This document shows positions 36,599 to 46,541 of a stretch of DNA of 64,000 nt, piece by piece. Numbering within the stretch: position 1 is the first letter of the stretch; each line of letters opens with the position of its first letter. A program made the translations under genes and the position numbers. This stretch comes from Robertmurraya siralis (GTDB taxonomy: Bacteria; Bacillota; Bacilli; Bacillales; Cytobacillaceae): positions 62,001-126,000 of the forward strand of contig NZ_SWLZ01000003.1 in the NCBI RefSeq assembly GCF_005502275.1, given 5' to 3'. A model generated the notes under the pieces. It ran no database searches. It was not told the origin of the DNA and saw nothing but the letters and a program-made list of their open reading frames with translations.

Positions 36599-39500
36599 TT
36601 ATTTTTTATCTTTTTTTGGCTTCTCTTTCTTGGGAGCTTTTTCTCCCTTTTTCAATTTATAAAGCTCTATTGTTTCAGTCGTTTTATTCCCTGCAATATC
36701 TTCTGCTTCGAATGTAAAAATATTCCAACCGTCTTTTAGTTGTAAAGTATAGCCAGAAAAGACTTTGTCAAAGCCTCTCATCGCATATGGAGCCTGCAAT
36801 TCTTGATAGAACTCTTCACTTCCATTGAAATAAAAGCGAATTTCATCAAAATTGTCTATAACTCGAATGTCTATAACTGGATTTTTCGAATTATGCTTGA
36901 TGTATTGATCTTTTGGTAATCCACTTACTTCCAAAACTGGAGCGGTGCTATCTACAAATACATCCCTCTTAATGGAAAACTCATTTCCGGCATAATCAAT
37001 CGCTCTTACATCCAATCGATGGAAATTATCTTCTACTTGAATAGTGGCATCAAATTCATAACGACCAGTAGATTCATTGAATTGGAACGGAATTTTTTCA
37101 CCTGCGATGGACATTTCCTTTAAGCCAGATTCCTTTTCAATCACATAGCCGTTCACATGCAATTCACCCGAATTAAAAACCTGTAGTGCTTCTGGGTTTT
37201 CCAAATAGACAAATGGCATTGTTGTATCGTTATTGCTTCCTTCCACTGTTTCCTCCGTTACATTTCCAGCATAATCATAAGCTATAACAGTTACCTCGCC
37301 CTGTGCTACTTCCTGAGGCAGAATGTACTCAGTCGTATCACCAGAAAGCGGCGTCTCAAGGATGGAGTCTTCATCTACTAATAGATCAATATAGGCAATG
37401 CCTGAGCCGTTTTCATTATCTTCAACATTCAATATTAAAGTAGTTTCCGCTAATTCCGCTTCAATAGTTGGAGCTACCGTATCAACAAGTACAGGGATTA
37501 AGACAGACTGCCACTCTGCATCTGGATAATCAACGACAGCACGAATTTCATAATAGTATTGCCCATCATCTGCGGTTGCATTTTCAATGGTTCCATCCCA
37601 TTGCCATTGTGAATTTAACGTATAATGCGGATTTAAACCACCATCATAATAGTTTTTTCGTATTTCATTTTCAGTTCGTAGCTTTCTTAAACGATTTCCA
37701 TCCTCATCGAGAATCGCTAATTCTACTTGTTTAGCATTTCGAAGGAAAGATAAAACAGGAATAAACTCATCTTGAATATGATCTCCATTTGGAGAGATCG
37801 CAATATTTTCTTTTGAGATCGTTTCTGTAATCGGGTTGTAGCCTAAATAATTATAGCTATCTTCACCTGCGTTATATACAGCTCCTCCCATTCCATAAAA
37901 GGACTGATCATCATAGACCATTCCATCCATAATTGGAGCTTGATCCCAGTTTCCGTTAAAGCCAACATATGGAACTGTTAAAGTTGGATTGACGTCTGCC
38001 TGATCCTTCATCGTTACAAACCCTTCAACAAAATATCCATTAACAAAGACGTCTTTAGCCGGGATTAACTGACCTGTTGATGGTTCTACAACTGTCGCAT
38101 TCGATAAATCTGCTGTGACCGAAAAGGTAACTGCCCCATTCGCCGGAACAATGATTTCAGTTAAAGGCTCACCGTTTATCAAAATACTGGCATCGCTGAG
38201 CGGTGCAGCTTCTAAAGCATCCGGTTCATAACCTAATTCGCCCCAGCCGGCAAAATCAGTTTGCAGATTTGCTGAAACATCATAGCTGACAGCTTCGTCA
38301 CTGTAGTTTTTGGCAGTTAGGGTAAACTCAAATTGATCGTTTATTTCTTTTAATGCTACCTTTCCTTCTTTGGTACGGCTTTCTGTAACAATAACTGGTG
38401 ATTTTAAAGCAGAATGAAGCTGCATAATTCCTGCCCCTTGTCTTCTTGGAGAATACGGGTTATCCCAGCCAAATACTCCATTGACAAAGCCTTGATCCTT
38501 AATAGGCGCAGAGGTATTTAAAAGCAGGTTTTTTGCGATATTAACCCTCTCAAAACCGATCACGCCAAATTCATTATCAACCCTTTCCAGTACAAGAGCA
38601 GCGCCACCGGAAACATGAGGAGCCGCCATTGATGTTCCGCTTTTCATCCCATACTGATTATTTTCAAGGGTTGAGTAAATTTGTCCACCTGGTGCGGTTA
38701 TTTCCGGTTTAAAATCTAGGTTCGGAGTTAACCCCCAAGAGGTAAAGTCACTCATTTTTCCACCTTCAGGGTTTGGAGCAGTCGTTTTTTCTCCGTTAAA
38801 TGTAATCGAGATGGCTTGTCCAGACTGAATCGCGGATGCTAATTTATCACCGTCCGTTTTAAGCATAAACAGCTGAGGAATGGTTATAGCAGCATCTGTT
38901 GCCATATTGACATAACCATCAGTATTATTGTAAATAATAACTCCCACTGCACCAGCATTTTGGGCATTTATTGCTTTATCAACAAAGGAAAGCTCTCCAC
39001 GTTGAATTAATACATACTTTCCAGCAACATTCGTGAGCTCTTCCGGATAACCTAGTTCACCATAAACAAGGTCGAATGTGTTTACTTCATCATCATTTGG
39101 ATGAGTATTCCCAGCGGAAAGGAATGGTGCTTTGTCCTCTTCTCCATCAATGACATAATTGACTGCATCCAAATCCATAAATGTATTTTCCACAGAAGCG
39201 ACTTGAAGAGAATCGTAGGCAAGTCCTGGAGAACCGGAAACACCAATATCAGGATTAGATGCTAATGGATTTGCCCAACCGTTACCAAGATGGGCTGAGT
39301 TCCCTGCAGATATTGACATGACAACTCCATTTTCAACTGCTCTTGTAATGGCTTTCTGTTCCATTGTCTCCGCTGAAACAAAGCCTGCCGTTGAACCGAG
39401 ACTCATATTTAACACATCTGCACCTAAAATAATTGCGTCATCTATTGCCTTTACATAAATATCCCCGTAAGTTGTCGTAATATTGGGATCATTGCCAAAG

Positions 39501-40369
39501 ACCTTCAAAGCTAATAACTGCGCTTCTGGAGCAACTCCTTTTATTCCCCCATTATCCTCGTTGCCATTTGCTCCAACTGTTCCCGCAACATGCATTCCAT
39601 GCATGGAGGCACCTGGAGCGATATCACGAATAACATTGTTTTCATCCATATAATTATATCCGTAAGGGACTTTTTCAGAAAAATATTGTCCTTTAAGACC
39701 GTTTTCTCTTATATATTTATTTACATCATTTTTTTTCAGTGCTGCCTCTTTTTTTGAAGTAAGAACCATATCCTGATGGGACGGATCAAGTCCGGTATCA
39801 ATAACGCCGACTATTTTTCCTTCACCCTTGAAGCCATACTCTCTCCAAGCCTCTTGAGCTTGAACAAGCTCTTTACTATACACCATATCTGGAGAATCTT
39901 GTGGACGCTCATATTCCAATGTTATTTCAACTTCAGAAACTTCTGGTAGCTTTTCTATTTCTTCAATATCCCCATATTTAACTTCCGCACTAAATCCGTT
40001 TAAAACTGTCGTAAATGTTTCCTTCTCACGAAGACTTATCTTCTTCTTTTTGACTTTTTCCTTCACTTTATTTTGTTCTTCCAGCTTTGCAGCTTTCAAA
40101 TTATTCTTTGTTGCCTCTGGAAGCTCTTTATAACGTTTTCCCCGCTTTTGCGCATATTCAATCGCTGGCTCCGTTTTCATCTCAACAATAACCCGCACCG
40201 TATCGGATGGATCATAGTGCTGTTCGTACTCAGATTTTTGTATAGATTTACTTGCAGTGATAGCTCTTTGTGTACTTTCCTTGTGCTGTGGAAGACTTGC
40301 ACCAGAGGCGGAAGTAGTGAAAAAAAGTAATACAATTAATAAGATCGATAACGCTTTAAGCTTCTTCAT
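36599..40369 (-). CDS. Large secreted subtilisin-family serine protease (Vpr/C5a-peptidase-like)
   Basis: The 1256-residue precursor has a signal peptide (about 1-23, ASGA), an I9 propeptide (about 55-150), and an S8 catalytic domain with Asp191 (VIDTGLD), His257 (HGMHVAGT) and Ser580 (SGTSMAAPH). A PA domain is inserted about residues 430-530 (VLIQRGELSFVDKA, AGAVGVIIYNN). Several beta-sandwich Fn3-like/Ig-like modules fill 650-1230 (including YAGN repeats), ending in a Lys-rich tail (APKKEKPKKDKK). It is longer than B. subtilis Vpr (about 806 residues) and has Met in place of the usual Thr in HGTHVAG. Probably degrades extracellular protein. AAGGAGGG precedes the ATG. Confidence 0.9.
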   Translation of the reverse strand: MKKLKALSILLIVLLFFTTSASGASLPQHKESTQRAITASKSIQKSEYEQHYDPSDTVRVIVEMKTEPAIEYAQKRGKRYKELPEATKNNLKAAKLEEQNKVKEKVKKKKISLREKETFTTVLNGFSAEVKYGDIEEIEKLPEVSEVEITLEYERPQDSPDMVYSKELVQAQEAWREYGFKGEGKIVGVIDTGLDPSHQDMVLTSKKEAALKKNDVNKYIRENGLKGQYFSEKVPYGYNYMDENNVIRDIAPGASMHGMHVAGTVGANGNEDNGGIKGVAPEAQLLALKVFGNDPNITTTYGDIYVKAIDDAIILGADVLNMSLGSTAGFVSAETMEQKAITRAVENGVVMSISAGNSAHLGNGWANPLASNPDIGVSGSPGLAYDSLQVASVENTFMDLDAVNYVIDGEEDKAPFLSAGNTHPNDDEVNTFDLVYGELGYPEELTNVAGKYVLIQRGELSFVDKAINAQNAGAVGVIIYNNTDGYVNMATDAAITIPQLFMLKTDGDKLASAIQSGQAISITFNGEKTTAPNPEGGKMSDFTSWGLTPNLDFKPEITAPGGQIYSTLENNQYGMKSGTSMAAPHVSGGAALVLERVDNEFGVIGFERVNIAKNLLLNTSAPIKDQGFVNGVFGWDNPYSPRRQGAGIMQLHSALKSPVIVTESRTKEGKVALKEINDQFEFTLTAKNYSDEAVSYDVSANLQTDFAGWGELGYEPDALEAAPLSDASILINGEPLTEIIVPANGAVTFSVTADLSNATVVEPSTGQLIPAKDVFVNGYFVEGFVTMKDQADVNPTLTVPYVGFNGNWDQAPIMDGMVYDDQSFYGMGGAVYNAGEDSYNYLGYNPITETISKENIAISPNGDHIQDEFIPVLSFLRNAKQVELAILDEDGNRLRKLRTENEIRKNYYDGGLNPHYTLNSQWQWDGTIENATADDGQYYYEIRAVVDYPDAEWQSVLIPVLVDTVAPTIEAELAETTLILNVEDNENGSGIAYIDLLVDEDSILETPLSGDTTEYILPQEVAQGEVTVIAYDYAGNVTEETVEGSNNDTTMPFVYLENPEALQVFNSGELHVNGYVIEKESGLKEMSIAGEKIPFQFNESTGRYEFDATIQVEDNFHRLDVRAIDYAGNEFSIKRDVFVDSTAPVLEVSGLPKDQYIKHNSKNPVIDIRVIDNFDEIRFYFNGSEEFYQELQAPYAMRGFDKVFSGYTLQLKDGWNIFTFEAEDIAGNKTTETIELYKLKKGEKAPKKEKPKKDKK

Positions 40370-40602
40370 AAGGCCCTCCTTTTTTAGGGAAAAGTATATA
40401 AATTCAGAATATTCTTGTTGTATTTTAACGTTATCATAGGAGCAAATTTCTTTAATAGTGGCTGAGGACTCAAAGATTTATAAATATGCTAGTTAATTTG
40501 GATTATTTTTGAAATAATCCCAGTTTACTAACATAATAGTCAAAAAACAATCCTTTTCACCTATTTCATAAATTTAGGCGATTGGAGTCGTTTACTTGTC
40601 CA
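40370..40602. other. Divergent intergenic region, protease / YjcZ-like
   Basis: This spacer must contain the protease promoter. No clear boxes were found on the minus strand. Confidence 0.35.
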
Positions 40603-40630
40603 ACCCTCTTTTCTTATTCGTCATATGATA
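40603..40630 (+). promoter_or_regulatory. Sigma-K-like promoter
   Basis: AC (40603-40604), a 17-base spacer and CATATGATA (40622-40630) match the sigma-K pattern AC-N16/17-CATANNNTA. It points to the tiny membrane protein starting at 40684, suggesting late mother-cell expression. Confidence 0.5.
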
Positions 40631-40683
40631 TTAGGGAAACAGCTTCCCCTATGCTGTTTAGTTGTAAACTGGAGGTGATCTTA

Positions 40684-40779
40684 ATGAGTTACGAACATGG
40701 TGGCAATTCAAAATTCGCGTTAATTGTTGTTCTATTTATTTTGCTAATTATTGTCGGAGCTAGCTTTATTGGTTACTAA
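40684..40779 (+). CDS. Tiny YjcZ-family sporulation membrane protein
   Basis: This 31-residue protein has a hydrophilic Gly-containing head (MSYEHGGNS) and one membrane span (FALIVVLFILLIIVGASF), ending IGY. This is the classic layout of the tiny YjcZ-type family of Bacillales, often present in several copies. A strong GGAGGTGATC ribosome site lies seven bases upstream and a sigma-K-like promoter 54 bases upstream. The molecular role is unknown; coat or mother-cell membrane association is likely. Confidence 0.85.
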   Translation: MSYEHGGNSKFALIVVLFILLIIVGASFIGY

Positions 40780-40845
40780 ACTGAAAAAATAAAATATCTT
40801 TGCCTCACCAGTTTGCATTGGATATTAACTTTGTCTGCACTCTGA

Positions 40846-40870
40846 AGCGCCTTTTTTGGCGCTTTGGACA
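40846..40870 (+). terminator. Possible terminator after YjcZ-like gene
   Basis: The stem aagcgcc/ggcgctt encloses a six-T loop. No T-run follows, so termination efficiency is uncertain. Confidence 0.45.
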
Positions 40871-41004
40871 TATTTATTGCATCATTAAGTGTAGACAAAG
40901 CAACTGCAAGATCGTTCAGCCTCTAGATAAAACTATTTTCAAATGTTATGATTTCTAAAAACAAAAGTTTCATTTATTAGCGGTAAGGAGAGAAGCAATA
41001 GACG

Positions 41005-41754
41005 ATGAGGAACAAAATTATCTTGAATAAACATCCATACATATGCACACCTATAGTTAGCAAGACGAGAAATAAATTGTTAATAGAAGCAAGACGAGTA
41101 AAAGAGCATGCCCCCGATCTCATCGAATGGAGAGCAGATTACTATGAAGATTTACAGCATGCTGAAAACGTAATTGCACTTGCCTATGATTTAAAAGCAG
41201 AAATAGGAAACATCCCCCTTCTTTTCACAATCCGTTCAGAAGCAGAGGGAGGAAATCCCATCCCCTTAACTGATCGCGAGTTAGATCATTTGCTCGAATT
41301 AATATGTAAAGAAGCACCGATTGAACTTATTGACTATGAATTACAGCGTGATACTGATGCAATTTCACATATTCGGTCGATCTCAGAAAAAAATGGAAAA
41401 CTTTTAATTTTATCGTATCATAACTTTGAATCCACACCTTCAGCAGAAGAGCTCCTCATTATTTTAAGAAGAGCGGAAATTTCAGGTGCAGATATTGGGA
41501 AAATTGCGGTCATGCCCCATAATCTTACCGATGTTCTCCAATTACTTAATGCGACCGATGAAGCGAAAAAACTCCTTTCTATTCCAATTGCAACAATGGC
41601 AATGGGTAAAATGGGCGCAATTAGCCGTATGGCTGGTTGGATATTTGGGTCCCAACTTATTTTTGCTGTCGGTGACAAAAGCTCTGCACCCGGGCAAATT
41701 TTAATTGAAGATTTGCGCACCATTATGAAAACTATGAAAAAATATCAAGCTTAG
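41005..41754 (+). CDS. aroD: 3-dehydroquinate dehydratase, type I
   Basis: This dehydrates 3-dehydroquinate to 3-dehydroshikimate through a Schiff base. The 249-residue (beta/alpha)8 enzyme has Glu41 (IEWRAD), His139 (LSYHNF), the Schiff-base Lys166 (GADIGKIAVMP) and the C-terminal GAISRMAGW ... KSSAPGQI substrate loop. It stands alone; in B. subtilis the main enzyme is the type II AroQ (YqhS), with type I AroC also present. Could serve chorismate synthesis or quinate/shikimate catabolism. No quinate genes are nearby, so biosynthesis is more likely. Confidence 0.92.
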   Translation: MRNKIILNKHPYICTPIVSKTRNKLLIEARRVKEHAPDLIEWRADYYEDLQHAENVIALAYDLKAEIGNIPLLFTIRSEAEGGNPIPLTDRELDHLLELICKEAPIELIDYELQRDTDAISHIRSISEKNGKLLILSYHNFESTPSAEELLIILRRAEISGADIGKIAVMPHNLTDVLQLLNATDEAKKLLSIPIATMAMGKMGAISRMAGWIFGSQLIFAVGDKSSAPGQILIEDLRTIMKTMKKYQA

Positions 41755-41913
41755 GAACAAAAGAAAATTCATCAAAGAACCTACCTATAGAGTCAACCGC
41801 AATAGAAATGCTAAATAGATTCGAAAATGTTCTAGGTGCGTTAAAGGTTCATACATTTGACAGCTTTAGATATTTACTATTTAACAGAATTAAGCTATCA
41901 TTTTGCCAAAAAA

Positions 41914-41957
41914 ACAAAAAGGATGTTGGCTCCTATTACAGAGCCAACATCCTTTCT
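41914..41957. terminator. Bidirectional terminator, aroD / AI-2E family gene
   Basis: A perfect 15-bp stem (aaaggatgttggctc and its complement) has an eight-base loop between the convergent genes and A/T-rich flanks. Confidence 0.85.
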
Positions 41958-43040
41958 CTACGCTGTTCGATAAATTTTCACGATATTAATGACAATCACC
42001 TTAACGATAGAGTACAGTGGAATAGCAAATATAACCCCGACAATCCCCACTAAACTTCCAGCTGTTAACACGAGCACAATGATCGTTAAAGGATGAATAT
42101 TTAAAGTCTTTCCCATAACATTTGGTGAAATGACATTCCCTTCAAGTTGCTGCGCAATTAATGTAACAATGGCAACATATACAACAAGAATTGGCTCTTG
42201 AAATAAAGCAACTAATAGAGCGGGAATAACAGCAATAAACGGTCCTAAAAACGGGATAACATTTGTGAACATCCCAAACACTGCCAAAACCAAGGAGTAA
42301 TTTAAACCAATAATAGAATAGCCAATAAATAAGAGAATCCCTAAAATTAGACAGACTAACATTTGTCCCTGAATATACGTGGCAATTGTTCTATCCATAT
42401 CTTTTAAAATGGCCAATACGTTTTCTTTTTTCTTTTTCGGAAAGAACGCTGTAACACTTGTTGAAAAACGTTGACCATCTTTTAGCATATAAAAGAGAAT
42501 AAACGGCACCAGCACAATGCCAAATAGAATATTTATAAAACCGCCGATTACTCCAAATACTCCTAATATCCCATTTGCAATATTGCCGACATTGTCCTGC
42601 AACCTTGACTCAATATCTTGACTGGCAGCTAGGAAAGCATCTTGTATGAAGCTAGGAAAGGTACTGCGATTCTCTTGAACATACTCTGCCCAATCCATAA
42701 CGGTTGATATCATCGCCGGCAGATTATCGACAAATCTTTCGAGCTGATCATTTATTGGTGGAGCAATTAACTTTATAATCCCATATACAAATAAGATGAT
42801 CGCAAAATAAGCTGCAATAATCGCTAACCACTTAGGGCACTTTTGCTTGACAAGATAAGTAACTAACGGACGACATAAATAATATAAGATTCCTGCCAAC
42901 ACAAATGGAAGAAAGATTGTCTTCAGTAAAACCATAACAGGTTCTAAAAGAAAATTATTAACATTTAGCAAAAACATAATCAGTAAAAATAAGATGATCG
43001 CAATCATTATTCGAAACCATCTTTTTTCCGTTAACGCCAT
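41958..43040 (-). CDS. AI-2E family transporter (TqsA/YdiK-like permease)
   Basis: This 360-residue membrane protein has about seven to eight spans in the AI-2E (UPF0118) pattern: two N-terminal spans, a soluble segment (about 90-150), then LFGIVLVPFILFYMLKDG and the C-terminal GNVISPNVMGKTLNIHPLTIIVLVL motif, which is the most conserved of the family. Members have been linked to export of small solutes, Na+/H+ antiport and autoinducer-2 release; the name alone does not prove AI-2 transport. Monocistronic. Confidence 0.85.
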   Translation of the reverse strand: MALTEKRWFRIMIAIILFLLIMFLLNVNNFLLEPVMVLLKTIFLPFVLAGILYYLCRPLVTYLVKQKCPKWLAIIAAYFAIILFVYGIIKLIAPPINDQLERFVDNLPAMISTVMDWAEYVQENRSTFPSFIQDAFLAASQDIESRLQDNVGNIANGILGVFGVIGGFINILFGIVLVPFILFYMLKDGQRFSTSVTAFFPKKKKENVLAILKDMDRTIATYIQGQMLVCLILGILLFIGYSIIGLNYSLVLAVFGMFTNVIPFLGPFIAVIPALLVALFQEPILVVYVAIVTLIAQQLEGNVISPNVMGKTLNIHPLTIIVLVLTAGSLVGIVGVIFAIPLYSIVKVIVINIVKIYRTA

Positions 43041-43133
43041 TTACAAAATCACATCCTACACTATCCAAAAGTTTACCTCTCTTGAATATATCAATCTTTT
43101 CATAAAAAATCCATCTAAAACTGATGTATAAAG

Positions 43134-43163
43134 AAAAAAAGCGAATGATACTCCACCCGCTTA
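43134..43163 (-). terminator. Terminator of trp operon
   Basis: An imperfect stem (agcgggtgga with tcattcgct, wobble pairs) is followed by seven T on the minus strand and overlaps the trpA stop codon. Confidence 0.65.
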
Positions 43164-43940
43164 AATTTCCATCATTTTTATTGACTTAATTAGCTTTTCG
43201 ATTTCATCAAGGTTATTTTTGTGAAATAAATCAACGATCTTACTTCCTACAACAACACCATCACAATATTGACTGATCTCTTGTGCCTGTTCAGAGGTTG
43301 AAATCCCAAATCCGGCAAGCACTGGCAATGAGCTTATTTCTTTTATATTTTTCAAGTAATTCTCTACTTGGGCATGGAACTTTGCTCTTGCTCCAGTAAT
43401 ACCCGTTACGGTAACAGCATAAAGAAAGCCTTTGCCTTTACTCGCAATCTCTTTAATTCGTTCATTGGAACTCGTTAATGTCACGAGACGGATAAGTTCG
43501 ATATCAGCAACTTCAAAATGAGGAAGTAGCAGGTCCTCTTCTTCAATAGGCAAGTCTGGTATAATGCAACCGTCTACCCCTGCTTTACTGGCATCTTCAA
43601 TAAAAGAGGCAATGCCATAAGCGTAAATCGGATTCATATATGTCATCACAATGATTGGAATTGAAACAATTGGTCGAACGTTTAAAATGGTTTGAAGCAC
43701 TGCCTTTAAAGTAACCCCTTCGTTAAGTGCACGTAAACCCGCAGCTTGAATCGTTGGTCCATCGGCAACTGGGTCAGAAAAGGGGATGCCAATTTCAACA
43801 GCCGTCGCCCCACATGATTCAAGAAAAACAATCCGTTCCATCAACTTTTCAAGTCCCCCATCGCCCGCCATAATGTAGGGGACAAACGCTTTTTCATCTT
43901 TTTTCTTTAAACGCTCAAATGCTTTGGTTAATCGATTCAC
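43161..43940 (-). CDS. trpA: Tryptophan synthase alpha chain
   Basis: This cleaves indole-3-glycerol phosphate to indole and glyceraldehyde 3-phosphate; indole is channelled to TrpB. The 259-residue TIM barrel has catalytic Glu49 ([10 protein letters not shown]) and Asp60 (ADGPTIQ), with [11 protein letters not shown] and AGFGIST. It overlaps trpB by four bases (ATGA) and is the last gene of the operon. Confidence 0.96.
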   Translation of the reverse strand: MNRLTKAFERLKKKDEKAFVPYIMAGDGGLEKLMERIVFLESCGATAVEIGIPFSDPVADGPTIQAAGLRALNEGVTLKAVLQTILNVRPIVSIPIIVMTYMNPIYAYGIASFIEDASKAGVDGCIIPDLPIEEEDLLLPHFEVADIELIRLVTLTSSNERIKEIASKGKGFLYAVTVTGITGARAKFHAQVENYLKNIKEISSLPVLAGFGISTSEQAQEISQYCDGVVVGSKIVDLFHKNNLDEIEKLIKSIKMMEI

Positions 43941-45139
43941 TCTTGTTCCCCCTCCAATCTCGCCTTTACAGTTTGAACATCCTTATCTCCTCGACCAGAT
44001 AAGCAAACAACAATGCTCTCCTCCTTGCCCATCTTACTTGCAAGCTTGATCGCATAAGCAACAGCATGTGAACTTTCTAAAGCTGGGATGATGCCTTCTA
44101 ATTTGCAAAGAAGCGTTAATGCCTCTAATGCTTCATCGTCTGTGATGGAGTGATACTCCACTCTACCAATATCTTTTAAATAGCTGTGCTCCGGTCCTAC
44201 TCCTGGATAATCAAGCCCAGCTGAGATGGAATGCGCTTCTTGAATTTGTCCTGCTTCATCCTGTAATAAGTACATGAGTGCTCCGTGCAGAACACCTGGT
44301 TTTCCTTTTGTTAATGAAGCAGCATGCTGCTCTGTGTCAACACCAAGACCAGCAGCTTCAACTCCATACATTTTAACTTGCTTTTCTTCAATAAACGGGT
44401 AAAACATGCCCATTGAATTGCTGCCGCCGCCAATGCAGGCCACTAATGCATGGGGCAATCTTCCTTCTTTTTCCATAAATTGTTTTTTCGTTTCTTTCCC
44501 AATGACACTTTGAAAATCACGAACCATCATAGGAAATGGATGGGGACCCATAACTGAGCCTAAAATATAATGGCATTCCTCAACATTAGAAACCCAGTAT
44601 CGCAATGCTTCATTACATGCATCCTTTAACGTTTGACTTCCGGAAGTCACAGCTTCAACCTTTGCTCCTAAAAGTTCCATACGGAAAACATTCAATCGCT
44701 GCCTTTTTATATCCTCTGCTCCCATAAAAATGACACATTCTAAGTTTAACAATGCACAAACTGTTGCGGTCGCAACCCCATGTTGGCCAGCACCTGTTTC
44801 TGCGACTATTTTCTTCTTCCCCATCCTCACTGCTAACAGCGCCTGCCCAATTGTATTATTAATTTTATGAGCGCCTGTATGATTCAAGTCTTCACGTTTT
44901 AAATATATTTTAGCTCCCCCGCTAAATTCAGTCAGATTTTCAGCAAAGTAGAGAGGTGTTTCTCGTCCTACATAATCCGCTAACAAAGAATGAAGCTGTG
45001 TTTGAAACCCTTTGTCCTTAACCGCTTCCTTATATGCGCTCTCCAATTCATTCACTGCTTGCATGAGTGTCTCCGGAATAAACCTGCCACCGTATTTGCC
45101 AAAATGACCTTTTTCATTCGGTAATGTATACGTGCTCAT
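43937..45139 (-). CDS. trpB: Tryptophan synthase beta chain
   Basis: This PLP enzyme joins indole and serine to give tryptophan. The 400-residue protein has the PLP lysine K92 (HTGAHKINN), [13 protein letters not shown] and the phosphate loop GGGSNSMG. The longer ORF start at 45154 lies inside trpF; the ATG at 45139 has a GGGAGG site and overlaps the trpF stop by four bases. Confidence 0.96.
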   Translation of the reverse strand: MSTYTLPNEKGHFGKYGGRFIPETLMQAVNELESAYKEAVKDKGFQTQLHSLLADYVGRETPLYFAENLTEFSGGAKIYLKREDLNHTGAHKINNTIGQALLAVRMGKKKIVAETGAGQHGVATATVCALLNLECVIFMGAEDIKRQRLNVFRMELLGAKVEAVTSGSQTLKDACNEALRYWVSNVEECHYILGSVMGPHPFPMMVRDFQSVIGKETKKQFMEKEGRLPHALVACIGGGSNSMGMFYPFIEEKQVKMYGVEAAGLGVDTEQHAASLTKGKPGVLHGALMYLLQDEAGQIQEAHSISAGLDYPGVGPEHSYLKDIGRVEYHSITDDEALEALTLLCKLEGIIPALESSHAVAYAIKLASKMGKEESIVVCLSGRGDKDVQTVKARLEGEQE

Positions 45140-45753
45140 CCTATTTCCTCCCAATTCTTGGCCTGTTCTAAAAACGAACGAATTTTAACAAAATCTTTTT
45201 TCCCATCTGTTTCAACACCGCTGCTAACATCGACCATATGAGGGGCGCCTTTTCTTATCGCCTCTGTTACGTTTTCCGGGTTCAATCCGCCAGCTAGAAT
45301 CATTTTCTTGCCCCTTGCTTCAAAATTCTCTAACAGGCTCCAATCAAATTTTATTCCGTTTCCACCGCGGTATTTCCCTTTCGGACTGTCAAGAAGTACA
45401 TATTCACAATCATACTCAGCAATTTTAATGATATCTGCCCTTGATTCAATGCTGAACGCTTTAATAACAGGAATTGCAAAATTCCGACAATAATTCGGTG
45501 ACTCATCCCCATGTAGTTGTACAGCATCAAGACCAGTTTGCAAAATAATTTCCTGAACCTTTTCAAGCTCCTCATTAACAAAAACGCCTACTTTGAAAAC
45601 TTCAGTCGGCAACTCTTTAATGATCTTCCTTGCCTCCTTTGGAGAGATTTTCCTTTTACTTTCCGCAAAAACAAAGCCAAGAGCATCTGCTCCTTGTTCA
45701 ACTGCATATTGACCAGTTTGCACATCTTGAATTCCACAGATTTTTACCTTCAT
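45136..45753 (-). CDS. trpF: Phosphoribosylanthranilate isomerase
   Basis: This isomerises phosphoribosylanthranilate to the carboxyphenylamino-deoxyribulose phosphate. The 205-residue TIM barrel starts [10 protein letters not shown] with the catalytic Cys7 and carries Asp in [14 protein letters not shown], plus [10 protein letters not shown] and VDVSSGVE, the phosphate site. Overlaps trpC by four bases. Confidence 0.95.
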   Translation of the reverse strand: MKVKICGIQDVQTGQYAVEQGADALGFVFAESKRKISPKEARKIIKELPTEVFKVGVFVNEELEKVQEIILQTGLDAVQLHGDESPNYCRNFAIPVIKAFSIESRADIIKIAEYDCEYVLLDSPKGKYRGGNGIKFDWSLLENFEARGKKMILAGGLNPENVTEAIRKGAPHMVDVSSGVETDGKKDFVKIRSFLEQAKNWEEIG

Positions 45754-46541
45754 CGCCTAAATCCCTCACTTAATGGAAGCTTCATCGCCTTAATAATTTC
45801 ACTGGGATTTTGATGCTTCATAAAGGTTTCTCCTACAAGAATCCCGTTTGCCCCTGCAGCTACAACCCTTTCAACATCTTCAATAGTGCCAATCCCACTT
45901 TCACTAATTAAAAATCGCTCTTCTTTTCGTATAAACGGTGCAAGATACTCCGTAACATCGAGATTGACCTCAAACGTTCTTAAGTCGCGATTATTTACAC
46001 CAATTAAACGATTATCCGTCTTTAATACTCTCTCTGCTTCCGCCTCATTGTGAACTTCCATAAGTACGTCCAATCCCTTCTCCAGTGCATACTGATAGAG
46101 ATTGTAAAGCTTTCTATCATCAAGTGCGGCAGCAATGAGAAGAACAATATCCGCCCCTGAATTTTTTGCAACATCAATTTGAATGGGATCGATAATAAAG
46201 TCCTTACATAAAATAGGATTGGCAATCAACTGTCTGACCACCTGCAAATCGTCCATTGATCCTTTAAAAAAAGTAGTGTCAGTTAGTACAGAAACTGCAT
46301 CTGCACCTGCATCAACATACATTTGCACCTGAGATGCAGGATTCGAATTTATGTTAATATCCCCTTTTGATGGCGACGCTCTTTTAAATTCCCCAATAAT
46401 CATCAGCTCTTTTGCATTCTCAAGCTTCTCTAACAATGAATTTCTATTACGAGCAACTGGCGCTTTCCTGACTTGACTTTCCTTAAGCATTTCTACTTCT
46501 TTTTTCTTCTCCGCTAAAATCGTTTCTAAAATCGTTTCCAA
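45750..46541 (-). CDS. trpC: Indole-3-glycerol phosphate synthase
   Basis: This closes the indole ring. The 263-residue TIM barrel has the motifs IGEFKRASPSKG (catalytic Lys), DAVSVLTDTTFFKGS, LCKDFIIDPIQI, and LIGVNNRDL, with SESGI near the end. It begins directly after the trpD stop with no gap. Confidence 0.96.
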   Translation of the reverse strand: METILETILAEKKKEVEMLKESQVRKAPVARNRNSLLEKLENAKELMIIGEFKRASPSKGDININSNPASQVQMYVDAGADAVSVLTDTTFFKGSMDDLQVVRQLIANPILCKDFIIDPIQIDVAKNSGADIVLLIAAALDDRKLYNLYQYALEKGLDVLMEVHNEAEAERVLKTDNRLIGVNNRDLRTFEVNLDVTEYLAPFIRKEERFLISESGIGTIEDVERVVAAGANGILVGETFMKHQNPSEIIKAMKLPLSEGFRR

